Assembly (NCBI GenBank): GCA_021800165.1
Contig: JAJYZF010000023.1
Span: 1-50,706 of the forward strand
Length of the DNA stretch: 50,706 nt
Reading direction: 5' to 3'
Source of the DNA: Planctomycetota bacterium
GTDB taxonomy: Bacteria; Planctomycetota; Phycisphaerae; WQYP01
In this document: positions 34,468-43,000 of the stretch, in pieces
How the letters are laid out: the number at the start of each line of letters is the position of its first letter
How positions within the stretch are numbered: the stretch's first letter is position 1
Translations under genes and position numbers: made by a program
Notes under the pieces: generated by a model
What the model was told of the DNA's origin: nothing
What the model saw: the letters and a program-made list of their open reading frames with translations, nothing else
Database searches by the model: none

Positions 34468-34687
34468 CAAACCTGAATTACCAAACCGATTTACCGACAG
34501 CATGGTGGTTGATATTCTCCACCCATCTCAAGTCACGGCACCGAGTTTCAAGGCGGGGTACAAAACAGCACTCGCTGGTAAGCCGGCCAATAAGGAGAAA
34601 TTACAAGATTTGGTGTGGAAATGCGGCTACGAAGCTGGTGTCGCGGAGCGTGAGCATCCCACAAAGAAACGCGCCACAGAACCATGA
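34460..34687 (+). CDS. Small protein, second of a tandem paralogous pair
   Basis: 75 residues from ATG 34460. Motifs NRFTDSM, FKAGYKTALAGKPANKEKLQDL and CGYEAGVAERE align with the previous protein, though overall identity is modest. An ATG seven codons earlier (34439) is also in frame. The stop overlaps the next tiny gene (ATGA). Confidence 0.6.
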   Translation: MADKPELPNRFTDSMVVDILHPSQVTAPSFKAGYKTALAGKPANKEKLQDLVWKCGYEAGVAEREHPTKKRATEP

Positions 34688-34806
34688 AAATTACTTTTAG
34701 CGGCGCTCAAGAAGAAAGAGAAAGCCAAAATACGAAATTGCTCGGCACAACCTCCCAGAGCTTGCCGGTAGTTCCGGGAAGCGTGTTGCGCGTTGACATA
34801 TATTAA
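34684..34806 (+). CDS. Tiny protein of 40 residues
   Basis: Starts at the ATGA overlap with the previous gene and ends at TAA 34804-34806 (MKITFSGAQEERESQ… VLRVDIY). The coupling and the lower GC content shared with its neighbours support a three-gene operon. Function unknown. Confidence 0.35.
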   Translation: MKITFSGAQEERESQNTKLLGTTSQSLPVVPGSVLRVDIY

Positions 34807-35015
34807 AGCGACCTGCCCAGGTGTTTTTTAAGTATCAGGCCAAATGAGGTCCCGCGCTTCAGTTGCGTTTTCATCATTTGAATCGCGGTGCACCTATTCC
34901 CGCTGATGCCATCGGTAAAATTGGTACAGCGCGTATTTTTCAGGTGTTAAGTAACACTCCAGCGTTGTGCCAGGTTCACTCCACCCCCACCCCGCCCCTC
35001 TCTCGCGCAGCGCCC

Positions 35016-35099
35016 GTCTCCTGCCTCCTGTCTCCTGTCTCCTGACTCCTGACTCCTGACTCCTAACTCCCAACTCCCAACTCCCAACTCCTAACTCCT
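35016..35099. repeat. Heptanucleotide tandem repeat, 12 units
   Basis: Twelve uninterrupted 7-bp units drifting from GTCTCCT through GACTCCT to AACTCCC/AACTCCT. Nearly pure C/T with a purine at the unit start; a simple-sequence tract in noncoding DNA. Confidence 0.9.
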
Positions 35100-35192
35100 G
35101 CGGCCACAGCCGCCAATCGGGACTGACCGCTCTTGGCTCGTCGGCGTCTGAAAATCGTCCCCGCCGTTGCCCAGTATGCGTTTTTTGGGGGG

Positions 35193-35211
35193 GGCGGGCA
35201 TCTTGCCCGCC
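35193..35211. repeat. Free palindromic repeat (GATCTTG-centred family), copy a
   Basis: GGCGGGCATCTTGCCCGCC: 8-bp arms and a 3-nt loop, preceded by TTTTTT and a G-run and followed by ACTTCCC…TTTTTGTATTT. About 58 bp in all match the copies at 50353 and 50416. Confidence 0.85.
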
Positions 35212-35597
35212 ACTTCCCGAATTTTTGTATTTTGACATAGGTAGGGCGATACGACCGCTCGCTATCCGCAGTGATAATCCGGGGCCGTCACGTGCGTGAG
35301 CAAGCTTAAGACAATCTCTTCCGGCGCACCCTAAAATTACCGGTGAAAACGGGCCTGCCCAAAGCAACCCATACAATAAGCCTTCCCCCGTTCTCAGCTT
35401 CCACCCGCACGCCAACACGTTAACAGCCTCGCCCCATAGCCGCCTTAGCTGGCCACGTCCGCCCGTGCCCCCCCTCGCAAAGAACCTGAGAAACTTAAAG
35501 CACCCTGAGATATTTACCGGCGTCCCCCGCCGCCACAGCCGCTGCCACTCCCATCTCGCGCAGCGCCGCCCGCCGCCCGCTTCCATCGCCAGATCCC

Positions 35598-38500
35598 TTA
35601 CCGCTCCTCAAATCCATAATTGTCAAACTTTAACGTCCGACAATTTTCGCTCACCGCACGCACAGTCTTCTCCGATGCACCTTCCGCCAAATCAGCACGA
35701 ATTTCGATCGTGATTTCGACGTTTGTTCCGACCAAGCCGGTCAGGTGTTGAACAACCTCCTCGGCAATCCGTGCCGCGTCGCGGCCGAGCCGGAGTGGTT
35801 CTACCCTTACCACCCCGTGGAAACGGCGGAGTGCGGGTGCTGTGGCTGGCGCAGCCAAGTCGCCACCAATCTGGTGAGGTGCGCTGCCGTTAGCCGCGGG
35901 CCCGGGTGGCGGGATGCCGGGAACCGATGCCGTTGTTGACGCTGCTTGTCGATCAGCCGCAAGTTGGGCTGCAGCAGCTTCAGGTTTCACCAGCAGAGCA
36001 CGATCATCCGCGATCACGCGGATTGATTGTCCGGCGCGTAATCCTTGATAAACTTTGCGCTGTTCGTCCCAGCCTTCCGCATAGGCAAAAGTCTCCGTCT
36101 GCCACATAAGACTGGCAACGCCTTCCTGGATGGCCGCAAACAGCACCTGCTCATCCCGAAGCCTGGGCAGATAAAGATAGCGGGCCATGTACTCGGCAAG
36201 CTCCTTAACGCCCACATGGTTCCCCGCCCACAAAGGAATGCGATCCAGTGCCATCCTCAGCCGCACCGCACCCATTTGCACCAGCAGCGATTCTTCGTTC
36301 TTGAGCTTCTTGGCCGCACGCCCCGCCAAGCTCTCCTGGCCCTGCAGTTTCAACCCTGCCCAGGATACCTCGCCTTTCGGATCGGCCTGGCTTGCGACCA
36401 AAAGCCATTGATACGCCTCGGAGATTCGCAAATCGACCGCTTCGTCGGCGTTCTTCTTCCTCGTCTCGGCCTGGCGTTTCTGGAATTCATCCAGATTCAA
36501 TGTCGCGTGTTCGTCCCCGATAGACGACCACGCCAGGTACTGCCGTACCGCCTGTTCCAGTTCGCGCAGGCGGTTTGTATCGCCGGCAAGAAACACTAGC
36601 GTATTCCTGTAGTTTCGCGGTGACGTGCCCCGCGAATTGAGAATGGCCTCCGCCTCCCGCCGTGCCTCGCTCGTACCGTTCTCGCCCTTGGAATGTGGAA
36701 ACTCCGGCCCCAAAATGACCAGACGGGCGTTCTTCTCGTCGGGAATGTCACTGCTTTGCACGCACGCATGGACTTTGGAGAAATCCTCCCGGAAGCGGGC
36801 TTGCTCCCGCAGACGTTTGATAATCTCGTCGGAAATTTGGTCATCACTTAATTGCCCGGCCCGGTCTTCGGCCAGGCGCGTTACCGTCCGCTGTGTCGAG
36901 TACCAGTAACGCTTGCCGTCCACGTATAGGTACGTGGCCCTGTCTGTCAGCCGCCGCAGCGCATCGCCGAAGGTCGCGACAGCCTCGCCCGGCTGCACGC
37001 AGCCCAGTTTTACGCGGCGCTCTTCAATGCCGCGATTGGCCGCGCGCAACGTGGGGGCCGATCCGATGTAAATGGTGCGGGCCACGCGCCGGCAAGCCGA
37101 ATATCGCCCCAGATTGGGGTTATCCCGATCCAGAGCCAGCGGCAGGCAGTGCGGTCCATCAACATCTTTTTCAATGACGGGAACCCATTGGTCATCAAGA
37201 TAGCGGGTTAATTCAAATTGTACGCAAGGGTCATCAATGGAGACGCTGGCGGGCATAATCAGCAGATTGCCGTCCTGGCGTTCCCACAGGGAGTGTATCA
37301 CCGCCGCCATCAGGCGCAACACACCGCGCGTACGCTGGAACTTATCCAGCGTGGACCAGTCGGCGAAGAGGCGGTCAAAAAGCTCCGGATGAATGGGGTA
37401 CGCCATTTTTATGCGGCGTTCATAATCCGCCTCGCGGCACTCCATGGGGAATTCCTGGTGCTGGCTGCCGTACATTTCCACAAAAGCACGCGCGACCGCA
37501 TCACGGGCGGGGAACTGGTCCACCGCCATGGGCTGAAAAAGTCGCCTGCGGACAATTTCAAAGCCCTCATCCGGACTGGCAGGCCGCCATGAAGATTCAA
37601 CGCGGCCTACGGCATTTTTCAGTCGCGCCAGGGCCGCTCTTCCCCAATCGCCCCCGACTTCATTCTCAGAAGATGGAATGCTCACCACCAGCATGGTTTG
37701 TCGGGCGGATTTGGCCGATTCGCTTAGCGTCTGCGCAAAGGTAAATTGCGTATCAAATGAGCCGGCGGGAAGAGAACTGCCCTCATGAAGCTGCCGGGCG
37801 TAGGCGACCCATTCATCGATGAGAATCAAACAGGGGGCATACCTATTAAAGACTTCCTTCAGCCGATCACCCGGGTTGGTGGCCTTTTCGTCATCCTCTT
37901 TCAGCAGGTTGTAGCCTTCCTTGCCACCGAGTTGCCAGGCAATTTCCCCCCACAGGGTGTGAACCAGCGCGCCGTCGGGCTTTTTGCTGGGCCGGCCCGG
38001 GGAAATTTTAGTACCCACCAACACCGCCCGCTTGACGTTGGCGGTAATAGGGGTTCCAGATTCTTTAAGCAACATTTCAATCCCCGGCAAATCCTGTGCC
38101 GGCGTGCCCGAAAAAAGATGGTACAGCGCCAGCATGGAGTGGGTTTTACCGCCCCCGAAGTTGGTTTGTAATTCCACCACCGGATCACCACCTTTTCCGG
38201 CCAGGCGGCTGATGGCTCCCTTGAGCAGTTGCTCGAGCCCGTCAGTAATAAACGTGCGGCGGAAAAACTCTACCGGATGTTTATATTCGTCCGAGCCTTC
38301 CTTGAGATAGACCTGCCAAAGATCGGCGGCGAATTCCGCCTTCTGATAATTACCCGAGGCCACATCCTGATGCGGTGTAACCACTTCGCGCCAAGGCTTG
38401 AAATTGCCGGCGGGCGTGCCTTCAACCGGGGCAATCGAGACCTTACGCGTTTCGTTGCGCCTCTGGTCTTCAAAGCGCACGCGTAATAATTCGGTTTTCA

Positions 38501-38903
38501 TTTTTTCAATTTCCCCGGATTGGTCGGCGGAAACGGCGGTAAGCAGGCGGCCTACAGAGTCCAGGGCCCGGTAAGCGTCATCAGTACTAAAGGTGTTCTG
38601 GTGCGCCCACCTGTTGCGCGTGTCGCGCAGTTCACTCACCAGACTCCGTTCCGCGTGGCCGAGGATCTTGCTGAAAACCTGATTCCACTGATCCCATATC
38701 AGCGTCAGAAGTGCCTGGGTGTCCATGTCCAAGGGGCGTTTCATACGGGAAAAGAGCCGGTCGTTGCCGGGAGCGGACTGGCGGGCGATTTCAAACCATT
38801 TTTCCCCGTGGGCATTAAGCATTTCACGTTCGACAAAGGGTTTGAGGCCGGCATTAAGCAATTCCAGGCTTTTTCCGACACGTTCATGATTGGTAATCGC
38901 CAT
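35598..38903 (-). CDS. Swt1-type HEPN / DUF499 ATPase of a defence locus
   Basis: 1101 residues with GGAG 8 bp before the ATG. Residues 1-110 form a HEPN domain (MAITNHERVGKSLELL…) with an intact RNase motif RNRWAH near residue 94. The DUF499 ATPase follows: Walker A NFGGGKTHS (about 245-253), Walker B CLILIDEWVAY (about 354-364), and LVVSIPSSE shortly after. The C-terminus ends in a domain that includes RFHGVVRVEPLRLGRDA and IEIRADLAEG. Proteins of this type accompany DUF1156 methylases and DUF3883 helicases in predicted antiphage islands. The HEPN domain could cleave RNA when defence is triggered; that is inference from the motif. It is last in its operon, 50 bp after fic. Confidence 0.85.
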   Translation of the reverse strand: MAITNHERVGKSLELLNAGLKPFVEREMLNAHGEKWFEIARQSAPGNDRLFSRMKRPLDMDTQALLTLIWDQWNQVFSKILGHAERSLVSELRDTRNRWAHQNTFSTDDAYRALDSVGRLLTAVSADQSGEIEKMKTELLRVRFEDQRRNETRKVSIAPVEGTPAGNFKPWREVVTPHQDVASGNYQKAEFAADLWQVYLKEGSDEYKHPVEFFRRTFITDGLEQLLKGAISRLAGKGGDPVVELQTNFGGGKTHSMLALYHLFSGTPAQDLPGIEMLLKESGTPITANVKRAVLVGTKISPGRPSKKPDGALVHTLWGEIAWQLGGKEGYNLLKEDDEKATNPGDRLKEVFNRYAPCLILIDEWVAYARQLHEGSSLPAGSFDTQFTFAQTLSESAKSARQTMLVVSIPSSENEVGGDWGRAALARLKNAVGRVESSWRPASPDEGFEIVRRRLFQPMAVDQFPARDAVARAFVEMYGSQHQEFPMECREADYERRIKMAYPIHPELFDRLFADWSTLDKFQRTRGVLRLMAAVIHSLWERQDGNLLIMPASVSIDDPCVQFELTRYLDDQWVPVIEKDVDGPHCLPLALDRDNPNLGRYSACRRVARTIYIGSAPTLRAANRGIEERRVKLGCVQPGEAVATFGDALRRLTDRATYLYVDGKRYWYSTQRTVTRLAEDRAGQLSDDQISDEIIKRLREQARFREDFSKVHACVQSSDIPDEKNARLVILGPEFPHSKGENGTSEARREAEAILNSRGTSPRNYRNTLVFLAGDTNRLRELEQAVRQYLAWSSIGDEHATLNLDEFQKRQAETRKKNADEAVDLRISEAYQWLLVASQADPKGEVSWAGLKLQGQESLAGRAAKKLKNEESLLVQMGAVRLRMALDRIPLWAGNHVGVKELAEYMARYLYLPRLRDEQVLFAAIQEGVASLMWQTETFAYAEGWDEQRKVYQGLRAGQSIRVIADDRALLVKPEAAAAQLAADRQAASTTASVPGIPPPGPAANGSAPHQIGGDLAAPATAPALRRFHGVVRVEPLRLGRDAARIAEEVVQHLTGLVGTNVEITIEIRADLAEGASEKTVRAVSENCRTLKFDNYGFEER

Positions 38904-38938
38904 ATTTCCGTCTCCGGGGTTTGTAAATCCAACCCATG

Positions 38939-38984
38939 CCCTTATTACTACCCTTATTTAAGGGTATTACTACCCTTATTCAGA
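38939..38984 (-). promoter_or_regulatory. Direct and inverted repeats around the fic stop codon
   Basis: AATAAGGGTAGTAATA occurs twice in direct orientation (reading the minus strand), separated so that CCCTTAAATAAGGG forms an inverted repeat between them. The block covers the last codons of fic and the start of the 50-bp gap before the DUF499 gene. It looks like an operator array; the winged-helix end of the Fic protein is one candidate ligand. Confidence 0.4.
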
Positions 38985-40027
38985 GCTGTTTTCTCCCAAC
39001 GTGCTCCAGCACCGTGTCCGAACGACCGTAGCTCGCCAGCCCCTTTCATCTGCCTGAGGATATTCCGAATCCAATCACGCCCCACCGCGGGGCAAGCCCG
39101 CTCCAAATCCGCTACGCGAAAGCTCCCCTGTTGGCGATAAACTGCCTGTCGCACCAATTCTGCTTTAGCCCCGGGCGGCTCCGCTGTTTCTCCGACACGC
39201 TGCTCAAATTCCTGGTAAGCCTCCTGGAGAATCCATAAGACATAATTGATAAACGGCCAGGGATTGTGTCGCCCTTCATGCCAGCCCTGGGAACTTTGTT
39301 CCAGCGTTTCGTAATACCGCTGCTTGTTCTGCTCAACCAATCGCTCCAGACTGATATATCTGCCGACTCCGGCCCCGGCATGGTAGGCCTGTTGGAGCAT
39401 GAGCAACCTCGACACCCGTCCGTTGCCGTCGCGAAATGGGTGAATGCATAAAAAATCCAGTGTAAAGCCCGCCAGGATTATCAGCGGATTAACTCTCCGA
39501 TCGCGCAGCAGACTCTTCCATCGTTCAACGAGCTCTACCACCGCCTCTTCAGTCGCCGAGCCGGCTTCCACCGGCATGAACCGTACACGGCTATGGCCGT
39601 CCGCAAATCGTTCAATAATCGGTTCGGTCTTTTGTTTGTATTGGCCGGCATCCGAAATATCGCCGCGCGCCAACCGATGCAATTGGCGGATGTTCCATTC
39701 CGTCACCGCCAGCGCTGCGCCTTGGCTATGGATCAAATCCAATGCCGCTCGGTATCCGCATACTTCCTCCTCATCACGGTCCTTCATTACGGGCGAACCG
39801 AACACCAGCGTCGCGACCCGTTTCTGATCCACCTCCACCCCTTCTATGCGATTAGACGACACAGCGCTCTCGATCATGGCGTGCTCGCGCAGCACCCTAA
39901 GCCGCTGGGGTGATTGCCGGGTAAACAATTCCTGTTTCCCCAGGGCCACCCCCAAATCACCCACGAGCCATGTGCTGGCTAGGGGCACAGTGGCCGCCGC
40001 ATCAGAAAATAAGCGCAGCGTCATCAT
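38954..40027 (-). CDS. fic: Fic-domain protein (AMP transferase) with winged-helix end
   Basis: 357 residues. The Fic motif HPFRDGNGR is intact (about 196-204), so the protein should transfer AMP from ATP to a target hydroxyl. An inhibitory motif SSNRIEG near residues 56-62 fits the S/T-x-x-x-E-G/N pattern located N-terminal to the Fic core, meaning self-inhibition. The C-terminus (AVYRQQGSFRVADLERACPAVGRDWIRNILRQMKGAG, read in part) is a winged helix that may bind DNA. Start and methylase stop overlap as TGATG (40025-40029), so translation is coupled. Embedded in the defence operon, it may be an auxiliary toxin or a regulator. Confidence 0.88.
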   Translation of the reverse strand: MMTLRLFSDAAATVPLASTWLVGDLGVALGKQELFTRQSPQRLRVLREHAMIESAVSSNRIEGVEVDQKRVATLVFGSPVMKDRDEEEVCGYRAALDLIHSQGAALAVTEWNIRQLHRLARGDISDAGQYKQKTEPIIERFADGHSRVRFMPVEAGSATEEAVVELVERWKSLLRDRRVNPLIILAGFTLDFLCIHPFRDGNGRVSRLLMLQQAYHAGAGVGRYISLERLVEQNKQRYYETLEQSSQGWHEGRHNPWPFINYVLWILQEAYQEFEQRVGETAEPPGAKAELVRQAVYRQQGSFRVADLERACPAVGRDWIRNILRQMKGAGELRSFGHGAGARWEKTALNKGSNTLK

Positions 40028-43000
40028 CAGAACATCCTCTCCTGTGTTTGCGGCGTCGCAGCCGCCGCACGCGCCAGTCTGCTGATCTCCGACCAGGCTA
40101 TCACCAGGCTGTTATACGCCATCCCCTCCCGCGCCCACTTCTTCCGCTCGCACATATTGTACAGCCGATAAGCCAGATCACGCGCCGGCTCCCCACCACC
40201 CCCGAGTTGCCGCACCAAATTCGCCGCCGCCGATTCGCCCTCATTTTCCAACGCCCTTATCAAATGCTGCGTAATTTCCCAATGCACCCGGTGCTTATCC
40301 GTGCCGGGGTTCCAATCCGCCCGCAACTCACTGCGCTTTAGCAATTGCACCTTGCCCGCTCTGGCCGCAACAATGCCCGCATCCACCAACCCGTTAACGG
40401 CGGTGTTTTTAGCCCGGCTAAGTGTTTCCGCTTCGCCGAACGGTCCTGCTTCCATGCCAAATTGTTCAAACCACGCCACCGCCCAGCGGGTCTCCGCGTC
40501 AAATTCGCCTTCCTGCTCCGCCAAAACTTCATCCAGCATCTGGTTGATAATTCCCAAGGCCGTCCGCACGGACATAGATGAACCATCCGCCTCCATGACC
40601 TTGGCATAGCGTGTAAATATCGCCATGCCGGGGCCAATCGACGCCTGAGCCAAATCCACCGGTGCAATGTTACCGGCCTGCAAATAGTGGAGGGCACCGG
40701 GGAGCTCGCCCTTAAGTGCGGCGAGAAATTCACGGCGCGTGGCCACGGGTGCATCCGCGGCCCGCGGCCGGCAGGCAAGCACAATGGAGGAAGCCAGGGC
40801 GTTGGTTCCCGAACCAACCATCCGGTTGCCAAGCTCCGTACGCATCGGCCAGGTGCCGGTAATGGCAAAACCCGAATCAATCAGCCCGGCCAACATGGTT
40901 TCCCACCCGGTGGAGGCTTGAGAAGTAAACGGGGGGGTGGGCGTCCCGCCCGCCCGTGGTTCCTGTTGGGCTGGAACCTCAAGGCCCGGATTATCCGCGG
41001 TGGGTTGAGTTGATGGTGTTTGAGTTTGGCGGCCAAGCTGGCCGCCCCCCATCTCGTCTTCGCAATCTTCCGATTGCTTAAACGCATAAAAAACTGTCAT
41101 CGGATATTCCGCCGGCTGAACTTCCCGCATCCGATGAAAAGCCTGGCCCAAGCCACTCTCAAAAAATTTCTGGGCCTTGTGTTTATCGCCGCCATGCCGG
41201 TACGGCGTTGCTATAAGTTCCTCCGCCTTGGGCGTAAGAAGCGTCTTAAAAAGATCCGGATAAATATCACCCAGCGACCGTCGGAGCCACACGTAGAAAA
41301 AATCACTTAAATCCGCATAGCCGATGTTGTCATAATAGGGTGGGTCGGTGGAGATCACGCTACCTGTGCTTCCAGGGGCGACAGCACTCCGTTGGACGAC
41401 GTTGGCCTGTGCCCCGGCCGGAGATCGGGCCACCGTTTCAGCCACCCATTCAAGGCAGGCATTCCAGTTCCCAGTTGAGCCGCTAAACGGGCAGCATTCG
41501 GCGTAGTCCCAGACCATGGGGAGGGCTTGCCGTCCGAAGGTGTTGCGCATTTTTTCCCCGGACGAGTGCCAAGAACACAGGTTCGACCAGTAGTCCGTGC
41601 ATTTATCCACCGCAAACGCCAAATACGTCGCCACGGCATCAGCGTAGGCCTTGGGATCGCCAAGTGGGGGTCGGCCATCCTGGCCGACATCTTTTCCACC
41701 AAATGGGGGTTGGCCATCTTGGCCGACATCTTTTCCGGCAAGCGGGGGTTGGCCATCTTGGCCGACATACTTTCCGCCAAGTGGGGTTTGGCCATCCTGG
41801 CCGACATCTTTTCCACCAAGTGGGGGTTGGCCATCCTGGCCGACATCTTTTCCGCCAAGTGGGGGTTGGCCATCCTGGCCGACATCTTTCCCGCCAAGTG
41901 GGGTTTGGCCATCCTGGCCGACATCTTTCCCATCTACTCCTGAAACAGACGCCCGCCCTCCATTGTTCATAATGTAAGCTGATGTCCTTTCGATATCCGC
42001 CCAATCGCGCATGTAGCGGTCGAAATAGTCATCCTGCCAGAATGGGCCCGACCGGTCGAGCCGGGTATTGCACTTCTTAGCGGTAAAAGATTTCCAGGAG
42101 TGCACCAAATCTGCAAGACGGTGCTCCGCACGTGGCGTAAAGAGCACGTGCACATGGTTGGGCATGACGCACCAGGTATGCAGATCGTAGCGCTGTCCGT
42201 CGAAATGTTTCAGTGCCGCCACGACAATCTCCGCGATTTCGGGACGAACCAGCCAATCTGGACCGTGCCCGCGATCAAGCTCCGCTTCCAGCTTTTCCCG
42301 GTACTGATCCGAGGTAATGCTCCCGGATTCAAGTTCCTGCTTGGCGCGCGCGAGACATTCAGCCGGCAGGCTTCCTGCAAGACGGAACGTGACATGCTGC
42401 ATTTTACCGGGTTGGTCAAAATGAGGCGGATGCTTGGCTCCCCGCCGGTAAAAGCCCTTTGGGGGACGGCCATCTTGGCCGCCATCCGCGTCGGCCAGCA
42501 CCTTTTCGCGGGCCTCCTTGACCAGATCACTGAACGTGGTCAAGGCCGTGAGCTGCCTCGCCGTGAAAAGTTTATAGTGCTTATCCATTCCATAAAGCAT
42601 CACACGCATGGACAATGCCTTCTTGGGAAGGTCGGTATCGGGGTAGGCCGCCGGCAATGCCATGATGGCTACCGCTTCCTGTTCAGGGGTGGCATTTAGG
42701 TATACCCGCCCCCGCGCACCCTCGGCGACAATGGCCACCAGTTTCGCCGCCATCCGGCCGGCCTTACCCTCCGCCCTGACGTGCTCGAAGGGCATCGGCC
42801 CGTCTGAAATGAGGCATTTTCCTCCGTTGCGGACAATCGTCCCTTGTCCCGGATCAAACCCCTCCGGCGGCTTGCCGACACGCACCTCAAACCAATAGCT
42901 GTTATTTTTCCGATCAACGATTGGTTCAACCCATGCCTCCTTGCCTTTCTTGGTGGAAAGCCAGAACGATCGCACCAGCGGCACATGCGTCCCGCCCACC

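Larger units (their letters stand above)
34807..35597. other. Noncoding 790-bp stretch with repeats
   Basis: No credible gene on either strand. Contains a 12-unit heptamer tract (35016-35099), a palindromic repeat (35193-35211) and a T-rich tail around it. It separates the tiny-gene operon (plus) from the end of the HEPN-DUF499 gene (minus), so it is a convergent intergenic region. Confidence 0.7.

Noticed and set aside
34894..35586. 230-codon minus-strand ORF
   Set aside because: It runs through the heptamer tract and a palindrome, giving repetitive peptide (…SWELGVRSQES…), and has no recognisable domain.
41661..41933. Second CRISPR-like array
   Set aside because: Seven contiguous 39-bp units without spacers, in frame with the methylase.
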